The position numbers and the translations under genes are program-made. A DNA stretch of 10,511 nt from OMOG01 sp041485845 (GTDB taxonomy: Bacteria > Acidobacteriota > Terriglobia > Bryobacterales > Bryobacteraceae). Positions 1 through 7,065 of this stretch are shown here, piece after piece; the stretch's first letter is position 1, and each line of letters begins with the position of its first letter. Location: positions 1 to 10,511 of the forward strand of contig JBGPKH010000290.1 of assembly GCA_041485845.1 (NCBI GenBank), in the 5' to 3' direction. A model generated the notes under the pieces. That model saw only the letters and a list, made by a program, of their open reading frames with translations. It searched no databases and had not been told where the DNA came from.

Positions 1-1490
1 GCTATCATCCCAAGGGGCAGATGTGGGTCTCGCCGCAGAGTTTCAGCCGCGAGTGGATGGACCAGTTCCTCGGCATCCTCAAGACCCAGCCGGCGTGGCT
101 GAGCGGCATCGTCTTCGGACCGCAGGTCCGCCCGAGCCTGCCCCAACTACGCGCCACGGTGCCCCAGCGCTATCCCATTCGCCACTACCCCGACATCACC
201 CACAGCCGCCAGTCGCAATACCCGGCGCCCGATTGGGACGTGGCCTATGCGGTCACCGAAGCGCGCGAGGTCATCAACCCGCGCCCGGTGGACCAGGCCA
301 ATATCTTCCGCCTGCTTCAGCCGCAGACCATGGGCTTCCTTACTTATTCGGAAGGCTGCAACGATGACGTGAACAAGACGGTGTGGAGCGCGCTCGGCTG
401 GAATCCCGATGCGCAGGTGATCGACATCCTGCACGACTACGCGCGCTACTTCATCGGCGAGCGCTACACCGACAGCTTCGCGCAGGGCCTGCTGGCGCTG
501 GAACGAAACTGGCGCGGTCCGCTCTCGACCAACGCCGGCGTGTACACCACGCTCCAACAGTTCCAGGAGATGGAGCGCGCCGCCGCCCCACAAACGCTCG
601 CCAACTGGCGCTTCCAACAGGCGCTGTACCGCGCCTATTACGACGCCTACACGCGCAGCCGCTTGCTGTATGAGTCCGGGCTCGAAGACAAGGCCATCGC
701 GGAGCTGCGCGGGGCGCGGACTGCGGGAGCTCTGGCGGCGATGAGCCGTGCCGAAGAAATCCTCGACCATGCGGTGACCGATCGTACAGCGCCGGCCTGG
801 CGCGCGCGCATCTTCGAGCTTGCGGAAGCCCTGTTCCAAAGCATCCGCATGCAACTGAGCGTCCCGCGCTACAAGGCCATCTCGGTGGATCGCGGCGCCA
901 GCCTCGACACGCTCGACGCTCCGCTCAACAATCGCACGTTCCTCAAGCAACGATTCGCGGAGCTGCGCGCGGTCGCCGGCGAAGCCGAGCGCCTGAAGGA
1001 ACTGGACGCCATCGTCAACTGGACCGATCCCGGCCCGGGCGGCTTCTACGATGACCTCGGCAACCTCACCCAACAACCCCACCTGGTGCGCGGCCTGGGC
1101 TTCGAAAGGGACCCCGCCTTTCTGGAATCTTCGCTGGTCGGATTCGCCGGCCGGCCTGCCGTCCGCAACTCCTGGTGGACACACGCCGAGTCACTCGTGG
1201 ATGCGCCCCTTCAGATGCGCTACGACAACCTCGATCGCGATGCCCAGTACAAGATTCGGGTGGTCTATGCAGGCGACAGCCCGCGCGGTAAGATCCGGCT
1301 GGTGGCCAACGACTCGGTGGAGATCCACCCGCTCATCGATAAGCCCGCGCCGGTGAAGCCCGTGGAGTTCGATATTCCGAAGGAAGCGACCGCGAAAGGA
1401 GAGCTCCGCTTGAGCTGGTACCGCGAGCCGGGCCTGGGTGGAAACGGGCGCGGCTGCCAGGTGGCTGAAGTGTGGCTGATCAGGAAATGA
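1..1490 (+). CDS. Large secreted-type protein with glycosidase-like features, C-terminal part (5' end outside window)
   Basis: The reading frame is open to the left edge. The first full codons, from position 3, read YHPKGQ and run straight into the first internal Met at 21, so that Met is not the start. About 495 residues are visible. The first third has segments rich in aromatic and acidic residues (WVSPQ, FGPQVR, YPDITHS, DWD, TYSEGCNDDVNK near residues 115-125), as is common in sugar-binding TIM-barrel glycosidases. The middle is helical and rich in Glu, Arg and Ala. The last ~100 residues look like an accessory beta-sandwich ending in GCQVAEVWLIRK. I do not recognise the exact family, and no catalytic residue can be assigned. 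A role in glycan breakdown is inferred from these features and from the coupled downstream aldolase. The stop codon overlaps that aldolase's ATG (ATGA). The call as a real conserved gene is firm; the function is not. Confidence 0.6.
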   Translation, partial: YHPKGQMWVSPQSFSREWMDQFLGILKTQPAWLSGIVFGPQVRPSLPQLRATVPQRYPIRHYPDITHSRQSQYPAPDWDVAYAVTEAREVINPRPVDQANIFRLLQPQTMGFLTYSEGCNDDVNKTVWSALGWNPDAQVIDILHDYARYFIGERYTDSFAQGLLALERNWRGPLSTNAGVYTTLQQFQEMERAAAPQTLANWRFQQALYRAYYDAYTRSRLLYESGLEDKAIAELRGARTAGALAAMSRAEEILDHAVTDRTAPAWRARIFELAEALFQSIRMQLSVPRYKAISVDRGASLDTLDAPLNNRTFLKQRFAELRAVAGEAERLKELDAIVNWTDPGPGGFYDDLGNLTQQPHLVRGLGFERDPAFLESSLVGFAGRPAVRNSWWTHAESLVDAPLQMRYDNLDRDAQYKIRVVYAGDSPRGKIRLVANDSVEIHPLIDKPAPVKPVEFDIPKEATAKGELRLSWYREPGLGGNGRGCQVAEVWLIRK

Positions 1491-2251
1491 ACCCAGGCAA
1501 TTGGGAGAGTCCCGTCAAAAAGCGGCTGCGCGCGGGCGAGCCCGTGGTCGCCGCCACCGTCTCGGTGAACAGCATCGACGTGGCGGCGCACCTGGCCACT
1601 CTCGGCTTCGATTTTCTGTGGGTGGAGATGGAACACTCGCCCATCACGCTGGAGACCCTGCGCAACATGGTGCTGGCCACGCGCGGCCTGCCCGCGCTCA
1701 CCTTCGCGCGCGTGCCGGTCAACGAGATCTGGACCGCCAAGCGCGTACTCGATATGGGCGTGAGCGGCGTGATCTTCCCCTTCACCAGCACGCCCGAGCT
1801 GGCAAAACAGGCGGCCGCCGCGTGCCGCTATCCGCCGCATGGACGCCGCGGATCGGGCGCCAACCTGGCGCGCTTCGCCTGGCCCGATCCCGACCGCTAT
1901 CCCGATTCGGCGGACGAAAACGTCACCGTGATCGTCATCATCGAAGAGGCGCGCGCGGTGGATCGCATCGAGGAAATCGCCGCCACGCCCGGAGTGGACG
2001 TGATGTTCATCGGCACCAGCGACCTCTCGTTTTCGCTGGGCCTGCGTGGGAATCAGAACGATCCGAAACTGCACGAAGCCATCGTCAAGGTCGTAGCGGC
2101 GGGCAAACGCCACGGCAAGTTCCTGGGACGTCCCGCGGCGTCGCCGGAACAAGTAAAGGAATATATGCGCCAGGGATTCCAGCTATTCCAGGCGCCCACG
2201 GAAATCGGCCTCATGACAGCAGGCGCGAAGCGGTACCTCGAAAGCGTGTGA
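1487..2251 (+). CDS. HpcH/HpaI-family class II aldolase (2-keto-3-deoxy acid aldolase type)
   Basis: A 254-residue protein, the usual length for the HpcH/HpaI family. These are metal-dependent aldolases that reversibly cleave 2-keto-3-deoxy sugar acids or 4-hydroxy-2-oxo acids to pyruvate (or an analogue) and an aldehyde. The family signature is clear: FDFLWVEMEHSP with the catalytic-type His at 50, Arg75 in FARVP, ACRYPPHGRRG at 112-122, the metal-ligand Glu153 in VIIEEARAV, and Asp179 in FIGTSDLS. These match His45, Arg70, Glu149 and Asp175 of E. coli HpaI with nearly constant offset. The Gln two residues before the metal Glu in HpaI is Ile here, and the common 'GPxDLS' is GTSDLS, so the substrate may differ. 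I chose ATG 1487, which overlaps the upstream TGA; an in-frame GTG at 1472 would lengthen the overlap. Candidate substrates are 2-keto-3-deoxy-L-rhamnonate or a uronate-derived acid; the sequence does not decide. Confidence 0.88.
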   Translation: MNPGNWESPVKKRLRAGEPVVAATVSVNSIDVAAHLATLGFDFLWVEMEHSPITLETLRNMVLATRGLPALTFARVPVNEIWTAKRVLDMGVSGVIFPFTSTPELAKQAAAACRYPPHGRRGSGANLARFAWPDPDRYPDSADENVTVIVIIEEARAVDRIEEIAATPGVDVMFIGTSDLSFSLGLRGNQNDPKLHEAIVKVVAAGKRHGKFLGRPAASPEQVKEYMRQGFQLFQAPTEIGLMTAGAKRYLESV

Positions 2252-2276
2252 GGGCATGTGCTGCCAAACGATATCA

Positions 2277-2294
2277 GGGGTTTCCCGGAACCCC
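2277..2294 (+). terminator. Small GC-rich hairpin between the aldolase and the next gene
   Basis: GGGGTT (2277-2282) pairs perfectly with AACCCC (2289-2294) around a 6-nt loop, 26 nt after the aldolase stop. No T-run follows, so it is at best a weak or Rho-assisted terminator. It also covers the place where a -35 box for the promoter at 2309-2317 would sit, so it could act as an operator instead. Confidence 0.35.
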
Positions 2295-2308
2295 GTTCGA
2301 GTCCGCGC

Positions 2309-2317
2309 TGATATACT
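2309..2317 (+). promoter_or_regulatory. Extended -10 promoter directly before the secreted-protein gene
   Basis: TG at 2309-2310, one spacer base, then TATACT at 2312-2317, a near-consensus extended -10 element. Only 7 nt separate it from the ATG at 2325, so transcription would begin at or next to the start codon, giving a leaderless or almost leaderless mRNA. No Shine-Dalgarno sequence and no convincing -35 box is visible. The same arrangement with the same spacing precedes the gene at 7296. Confidence 0.6.
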
Positions 2318-2324
2318 TCATGGC

Positions 2325-2825
2325 ATGAACGCGCGCGCCGCAATACTCTTGATCGCACTACCCGGGATCCTTGCCGCCCAGGCTGTGGTGGAGACCGCCC
2401 TCGGAGCGGGCCGTGCCGCCACATCCACGGCGCCTGCCCATAAGGCCGGCAAATCAATCGCTGGGGCTTTCGAGAGTCTGGGCAAGACTCTCGAAAAATC
2501 GGGAGAAGTCAAACCCGCCGGTGGGAGTGCCAGGACCGCGCCTGCCGCTTCGAAAAAGTCGGCGGTTGCTAAGAGCGTTACTCAGTCGCAAGTAAGTCCG
2601 GTGATCGCCGAGCCGAAGGCGGAGGTCTCATACGAAGATCCGTCGGGAATTCAGCAAGGGATGGACTCAGTTGAGGTGGCGCGGAGATTTGGACCGCCCT
2701 CATTGACGCTGACGACCGGCCCGGGCGAGGAGTTGCTCTGCTATGCGAAGAAGGGCGCCGCCTTGGACGTGACCATGCGCAACGGCAAAGTCGCTGCCGT
2801 GCGGAGGGACGACGGGTCCAAGTGA
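2325..2825 (+). CDS. Small secreted protein with BamE-like C-terminal segment
   Basis: 166 residues. Residues 1-18 form a Sec signal peptide (positive start, hydrophobic core AAILLIALPGILAA, likely cleavage at LAA|QA). Residues 20-100 are a low-complexity linker rich in Ala, Lys, Ser and Pro. Residues 103-166 resemble the small alpha/beta fold of SmpA/BamE-type proteins: GMDSVEVARRFGPPS, then a strand ELLCYAKKG and a final strand with GKVAAV. The partner and function are unknown. The frame is open further upstream to 2256, but the signal peptide begins exactly at 2325 and the -10 box lies just before it, which fixes the start. The gene contains a perfect 12-bp inverted repeat at 2468-2496. 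Its stop overlaps the next gene's GTG (GTGA), suggesting translational coupling. The BamE-like assignment is tentative; secretion is well supported. Confidence 0.75.
   Translation: MNARAAILLIALPGILAAQAVVETALGAGRAATSTAPAHKAGKSIAGAFESLGKTLEKSGEVKPAGGSARTAPAASKKSAVAKSVTQSQVSPVIAEPKAEVSYEDPSGIQQGMDSVEVARRFGPPSLTLTTGPGEELLCYAKKGAALDVTMRNGKVAAVRRDDGSK
2468..2496 (+). repeat. Perfect 12-bp inverted repeat (hairpin) inside a coding region
   Basis: The left arm TTTCGAGAGTCT (2468-2479) is perfectly complementary to AGACTCTCGAAA (2485-2496), with the 5-nt loop GGGCA between them. It encodes part of the linker of the secreted protein (AFESLGKTLEKS). Two further A residues follow at 2497-2498, so on the minus strand the hairpin is preceded, not followed, by Ts; it is not a classical terminator in the gene's direction. 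Confidence 0.8.
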
Positions 2826-3184
2826 CCCCCGAGGATTTCCGCGGCATTGCGCTCAGCTTCCCCGAGACCGAGGAGCGCGCTCACATGGGACACCCCGACT
2901 TCCGCGTGCGCGGCAAAATCTTCGCCACGCTGGCCTATCCCGACGAGAGCCTGGGAATGGTGAAGCTCACGCCGCCGCAACAGGCGGAATACGTGCAAGC
3001 CGATCCCAAGGCTTTTGTCTCCGTGAAGGGCGCATGGGGACGCGGCGGCGCCACCCACGTGCGCCTCAAGGCAGTCAAGAAGGCCGCCCTGCACCGCGCG
3101 CTCCTCACCGCATGGCGCAACACCGCGCCTGAGAATCTCGCCGGTCCCTACGAGCCGGGAACCCTTCAGAGCCGCGACCGTTAG
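2822..3184 (+). CDS. MmcQ/YjbR family protein
   Basis: 120 residues, typical for the MmcQ/YjbR family (Pfam YjbR), small proteins with a CyaY-like alpha/beta fold whose biochemical role is not established; some are thought to bind DNA. The visible family pattern is an N-terminal helix followed by LSFPETEE, then GHPDFRVRGKIFATL (about residues 23-37), a strand with MVKLTPPQQ, the region KAFVSVKGAWGRGGATHVRL (about 63-82), and a last helix LLTAWRNTAP. The start is GTG, overlapping the TGA of the preceding gene by 4 nt, with GGAGGG 13 nt upstream as a likely ribosome binding site inside the preceding gene. The TAG stop overlaps the TAA stop of the convergent PQQ-dehydrogenase gene. The family assignment is secure; pairing with a secreted protein gives no clear functional clue. 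Confidence 0.87.
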   Translation: MTPEDFRGIALSFPETEERAHMGHPDFRVRGKIFATLAYPDESLGMVKLTPPQQAEYVQADPKAFVSVKGAWGRGGATHVRLKAVKKAALHRALLTAWRNTAPENLAGPYEPGTLQSRDR

Positions 3185-5025
3185 GGAGCGGACTTCGGCA
3201 GCGCGAACGCCACATAAGCTCCTGCGATCCTCACCTGCGTGGCCGGAGTCAGCCCCACCTGCGCCGCGGCGCAAAACACGAGGTACTCCCGTCCGCCGAT
3301 CTGGTACACCGCCGGAATGCCCTCGAGAGCCGCTTCGACTTCCTTCTCCCAAAGCACCTTCCCGTTCTCCACATCGAGCGCCCGCACCTTCCGGTCGCGC
3401 GTTCCCGTGAAAATCAGACCGCCGGCCGTCACTACCGGACCTACTTTCGGGTAGTGAGAACCCGTGTCCTTGATGCCCTTCGCCGCGAGATCCGGAACCT
3501 CCCCCAGCGGAATCTTCCAGCGAATCGTGCCGTCATTCAGGTCGTAGGCCGTGAGCGACGACCATGGCGGCCCGATCAGCGAAAGCCCGTTGCTGGCCGC
3601 GATCAGGCCGAAGCCGCTGGTGTAGCGGACCACATCTGCCGGCGCCCGATTGTCGCGCTCCAGCTTGAGGATCGCGGGGAGGTCCTTCGACACCACGTAC
3701 AGCCGGCCGTGGTCCGGATCCACCGCGGCGCCGCCCCAATTCGCGCCGCCGTTGTTCCCCGGCATCTCGATGGTGTTGCGCTGGCCGGGCGGGGTAAACA
3801 GACCCTCGTTGCGGGCGCTGAGGATCTGGTCGCGATAACGCGCGCGCTCCTCGGGGTTGGTGATGTACGGATTCAAATCGTCCGCCGTGAACTTCTGACG
3901 CGCGAACGGCGGCGGCTTGAGCGGGAATGGTTGCGTCGGCCAGGTCTCTTCTCCGGACATGTCGGTGCGCGGCACCGGCCGTTCCTCGATGGGCCACAGC
4001 GGCTCGCCCGAAACGCGATTGAACACCCACACGAATCCCTGCTTGCTGAGTTGCACCACGGCATCGATCTTCTTGCCGTCGTGCATCACCGTCAGGAGTT
4101 TCGGCGCGGTGGCATCGTCGTAATCCCAGATGTCGTGGTGCACCATCTGGAAGTGCCACAGGCGCTTGCCGGTGCGGGCGTCGAGCGCCAGCAGGCAATC
4201 TCCGAAGAGGTTGGCGCCCCGGCGGTCCGCGCCGTAGAAATTGTACTTGGGGCTGGCCGTCGGCGCATACACGATGCCGCGCTTCTCGTCCAGCGAGAAC
4301 TCGCCCCAAACATTCGCCCCGCCCACGGTCTTCCACGCGTCCTTCGGCCAGGTGTCGTACCCGAACTCGCCCGGATGAGGAATGGTGTGAAACGTCCACA
4401 CCAGCTTTCCGGTGCGCACGTCGAACGCGCGCAGATCGCCGGGCGCCGATCCGTATCCCTGATTCGTCGCCGAACCGGCAATCAGCAGGTTCTCGAACAC
4501 TCGTCCAGGCGTGGTCGATTGAACCAGCGTCAACGCCTTGGGATCGCGACCCAGGCCCTCTTTCAGATCGACGCTGCCGTCCTTGCCGAATGACGCGATC
4601 GGCTTCCCGGTGCGCGCGTCGATGGCCCGCAACGCGTGGTTGGCGGCAAACAGGAGGCGCCGGTCGCTGCGGTCCGGGCTCTCCCAGTAGTTGATGCCGC
4701 GAGTGGTGATGATCGTGGGCGCGGGTTCGGGCGCGTAGGTCCAGACCTCTTTCCCGGTCGCGGCATTCAAGGCGACAATCGAATTGTTCTTTCCCAGGAC
4801 GAACATCACGCCGTCGATCACGATCGGGTTGAAAGAATACTTTCTGCCGTCGCCGGTCGGATAAACCCACGCGACTTCGAGCTTACTCACATTCCCGCGA
4901 TTGACCTGGTCGAGCGCGGAATACTGCGCCGAGTCCGCGCCCCCTCCGTAATCGCTCCACGTGGTGTGATTCTGCGCGCAGACAAACCCGGCGCAGGCAA
5001 AAGCCGCCAGCAGAAGCGTCTTCAT
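3181..5025 (-). CDS. Secreted PQQ-dependent dehydrogenase (glucose/alcohol dehydrogenase-like beta-propeller)
   Basis: 614 residues. A Sec signal peptide (MKTLLLAAFACAGFVCA|Q) is followed by an eight-bladed quinoprotein propeller. Tryptophan-docking repeats are easy to see: GKEVWTY (91-97), GKLVWTF (206-212), GKRLWHF (286-292), GEPLW (340-344), GTIRW (499-503) and GKVLWEKE (555-562). HHDIWDYD (296-303) matches the catalytic-Asp region of membrane glucose dehydrogenase (HHDLWD type). Lys328 in LSKQGFVWVFNR matches the PQQ-contacting Lys, and NNGGANWGG (424-432) matches the Asn-Trp PQQ pair. It lacks the five N-terminal membrane helices of E. coli Gcd, so it should be periplasmic and soluble. 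There is no CxxCH haem motif and no vicinal Cys pair, so electrons must pass to another carrier. It would oxidise an aldose or alcohol with PQQ; the substrate cannot be read from sequence. Its ATG overlaps the TGA of the upstream propeller gene, with GGATGGGAA as ribosome binding site. Confidence 0.88.
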   Translation of the reverse strand: MKTLLLAAFACAGFVCAQNHTTWSDYGGGADSAQYSALDQVNRGNVSKLEVAWVYPTGDGRKYSFNPIVIDGVMFVLGKNNSIVALNAATGKEVWTYAPEPAPTIITTRGINYWESPDRSDRRLLFAANHALRAIDARTGKPIASFGKDGSVDLKEGLGRDPKALTLVQSTTPGRVFENLLIAGSATNQGYGSAPGDLRAFDVRTGKLVWTFHTIPHPGEFGYDTWPKDAWKTVGGANVWGEFSLDEKRGIVYAPTASPKYNFYGADRRGANLFGDCLLALDARTGKRLWHFQMVHHDIWDYDDATAPKLLTVMHDGKKIDAVVQLSKQGFVWVFNRVSGEPLWPIEERPVPRTDMSGEETWPTQPFPLKPPPFARQKFTADDLNPYITNPEERARYRDQILSARNEGLFTPPGQRNTIEMPGNNGGANWGGAAVDPDHGRLYVVSKDLPAILKLERDNRAPADVVRYTSGFGLIAASNGLSLIGPPWSSLTAYDLNDGTIRWKIPLGEVPDLAAKGIKDTGSHYPKVGPVVTAGGLIFTGTRDRKVRALDVENGKVLWEKEVEAALEGIPAVYQIGGREYLVFCAAAQVGLTPATQVRIAGAYVAFALPKSAP

Positions 5026-6638
5026 TTCCCATCCACCGAGAACGCCAGCAGCACGTTACCCGGCTGCCCCACCTGGCGGCCGTACCCCGAATTCACGTAC
5101 ACCATGCCATTGGCCACCGTGGGTCCGGTGGCGTCCAGAACACCGCCGCGCGCGGCAACGCCGTTCACCGTGTCCCAGGGCTTTTGGGCCGTATCGAACT
5201 CCCACAGGATCGCGCCGTCTTCGGCGGAGTAGGCCCGCAGGTGGCCATCCATCGTCCCGGAGAAGACCACGCCCGGCACCACGGAGATCGCCGCGGATTG
5301 CGCGTGGCTGCACGTGCGCGGGTTCCAACTGCACGGCGCCTCCGGCGCGGGAACGTGCCACAGTTGCTTGCCCGTGGCGATCTTCAGCGCGGTCAGGCCG
5401 GGCTTTGCATCCGTCTTGGCATTGACGTCGGAGACCGGCACGTACACGTTCTGGTCGTCCGCGGCGATGCCCCATTCGATGCCGCCCAGTGCGCTGCCCT
5501 GTCCCACCTTCGCCTGCCACAACACCTTGCCGCGGTCCTGCGGATCGAGCGCCATGATCACGCCCGATTTCTGTCCCGCGAGCAACACGGCGCGGCCGCC
5601 GCCCGGCTTTCGCAGGATGATCGAGCTTCCGAAATCGTAGTCCGGCCCCAGGGTCTGCGGGCAGTTTCCTTCACCCGGCTTCTGGCAGATGATGAAATTG
5701 TCGTTCGCGGTGATCTGGTTGGCCCACTGGATCGCGCCCTTATCGAGGTCGAACGCCACGATGGCATCGGTCATTTTCGTTTCCGCGTCGGTGTAGGAGT
5801 CGCCGGTGCCCGCGTAAACCAGGTTGCGCCCGGGGTCGATGGTAGGCGCCGACCAGATGCCACCACCGGCGGGGCCGTACAACTGTGTGCCGGCCGTGCT
5901 CTTGCGCAGCGGTTGAGGGGCGTTGGGAATCACGTAGGTCTTCCACAGCACTTTGCCGGCTGAAGCATCCATCGCCACCAAGCTGCCGCGGAACGTGCAG
6001 CACTCATACTTCGCCATCGCTGCCGAGAACTCCTCGATCGACGACACCGGCACGTAGAGGCGGTCGCGGTAAAACACCGGCGCTCCGGTGATCCGCGCAA
6101 TCGGATGTTCCTCCACCCGCGTCTTCCAGAGCTGCTTGCCGGTCAGCGCATCCAGGGCGTACACGAATGCCTTCTCGTCCCCGAAAAAGGCGGCGAACTT
6201 TGCCGGCGAAGAGTGCGGCACGGCCGCAATGGTGATCGCGGTGCGCGCCGGCCCGGGCGATTCGAACGTCCAGTAGGTGCACCCGCTCATCGCGTTCAGC
6301 GCATAGACGTGGCCCGACTCGCTGGTAACGAAGACGCGGCTGCCGATCACCGTCGGTTGTCCGTTGGCTCGCCCGCCGGCGTAGGCGAACGCCCATTTCA
6401 GCTTGAGCTTCGGCACGTCGGCGAGCTGAAATCCCGGATTCGGCTGATAGTGCGAATTGTCCAGGTCGCGTCCCCATCCATTCCAGATGGAGCCGCTCAG
6501 TTCGATCGGCCCGCCGGTGTCGGGACAGGGATTGGGCTTCAGCTCAGGCGCTGGAGGAGGCGGAGTGGTCTGGCACAGGGCAGATACGGCGGTGAGAGCG
6601 AGGGCCGGCAATATCTGTCGGAACAGCATCGAAGTCAT
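5022..6638 (-). CDS. Secreted PQQ-binding-like propeller, polyvinyl-alcohol-dehydrogenase type
   Basis: 538 residues. A Sec signal peptide (hydrophobic core ILPALALTAVSAL, cleavage near residue 22) precedes a Pro-rich linker, then a quinoprotein propeller. The opening WNGWGRDLDNSHYQ (52-65) and LKLKWAF (78-84) are typical of polyvinyl alcohol dehydrogenases. Repeats with docking Trp include CTYWTF, GKQLWKT (167-173), GKVLWKT (228-234), GAIQWAN (301-307), GKVLWQA (370-376) and GAILWEF (475-481). A vicinal Cys213-Cys214 in YECCTFRG corresponds to the disulfide ring that sits against PQQ in quinoprotein alcohol dehydrogenases. GPAGGGIWSAPTID (255-268) and GTGDSY (277-282) fit the same group. No CxxCH haem motif is present. 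Five further Cys (38, 318, 326, 436, 443) suggest extra disulfides. It would oxidise secondary alcohols in the periplasm; the natural substrate is unknown. ATG 6638 has AGAAG 8-13 nt upstream; Met4 is an alternative start. It is first gene of a two-gene coupled unit. Confidence 0.85.
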   Translation of the reverse strand: MTSMLFRQILPALALTAVSALCQTTPPPPAPELKPNPCPDTGGPIELSGSIWNGWGRDLDNSHYQPNPGFQLADVPKLKLKWAFAYAGGRANGQPTVIGSRVFVTSESGHVYALNAMSGCTYWTFESPGPARTAITIAAVPHSSPAKFAAFFGDEKAFVYALDALTGKQLWKTRVEEHPIARITGAPVFYRDRLYVPVSSIEEFSAAMAKYECCTFRGSLVAMDASAGKVLWKTYVIPNAPQPLRKSTAGTQLYGPAGGGIWSAPTIDPGRNLVYAGTGDSYTDAETKMTDAIVAFDLDKGAIQWANQITANDNFIICQKPGEGNCPQTLGPDYDFGSSIILRKPGGGRAVLLAGQKSGVIMALDPQDRGKVLWQAKVGQGSALGGIEWGIAADDQNVYVPVSDVNAKTDAKPGLTALKIATGKQLWHVPAPEAPCSWNPRTCSHAQSAAISVVPGVVFSGTMDGHLRAYSAEDGAILWEFDTAQKPWDTVNGVAARGGVLDATGPTVANGMVYVNSGYGRQVGQPGNVLLAFSVDGK

Positions 6639-7065
6639 ACGGAGATCTTCTCACAACGCGGGTTGGGAAAGGCGGCTCGCGGCTGAGTCCCACGTCGAAA
6701 ATCGTGAGCAGCCCCTGGACCATATCGCAGCGGTGCGGCGACTCGGTAGCCCGGGCTTTCCCCGCCGCCATGCCGACCCCGAAGATTGCCTCAACCGCAC
6801 CATCCATTGCGCCGCCCGACAGATCCGCACCTCGGTTTTTCCCGCGCGCACCCGCTCGGTCGACTGATCCCCACCCTCCCCCCGCGCCCTGTGTGCGACT
6901 GCACCTCGCGGCTGGTGGCATACACGGTTTGCCAACACGGGCGAGTATCCTATCCCAGCCACCAGAAAGTTTCCAGCAGTGCTCACGACTTCAGCCGGAG
7001 CAGAACCTGACAAACAAGCGGGAAGGTAACGTGACAGCATCAGTGAGAAAGATCGTGACTCGTGA
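6639..7065. other. Intergenic stretch without a supportable gene
   Basis: About 430 bp between the PQQ operon start and the sigma-factor fragment. It should hold the promoter of the minus-strand operon, but I find no convincing -10/-35 pair close to 6638. Reading frames of moderate length cross it on both strands, but their translations are Arg/Ala/Pro-rich without recognisable motifs, as expected for chance frames in GC-rich DNA. A GTG at 7031 with a good GGAAGG 6 nt upstream opens a frame of only 23 codons. The stretch may be eroded coding sequence continuous with the fragment that follows. Confidence 0.5.

Noticed and set aside
147..1184. Long open frame on the minus strand (345 codons) opposite the left-edge gene
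   Set aside because: Arg/Ala/Val-rich translation without motifs, fully opposite a gene with coherent protein features. Typical mirror frame in GC-rich DNA.
2256..2324. N-terminal extension of the secreted protein (start at 2256)
   Set aside because: It would bury the signal peptide 23 residues inside and places the -10 box within the coding part. The ATG at 2325 is better.
3454..4593. 379-codon plus-strand frame opposite the PQQ dehydrogenase
   Set aside because: Mirror frame. The minus strand has a signal peptide, Trp-docking repeats and PQQ residues, while the plus frame shows nothing recognisable.
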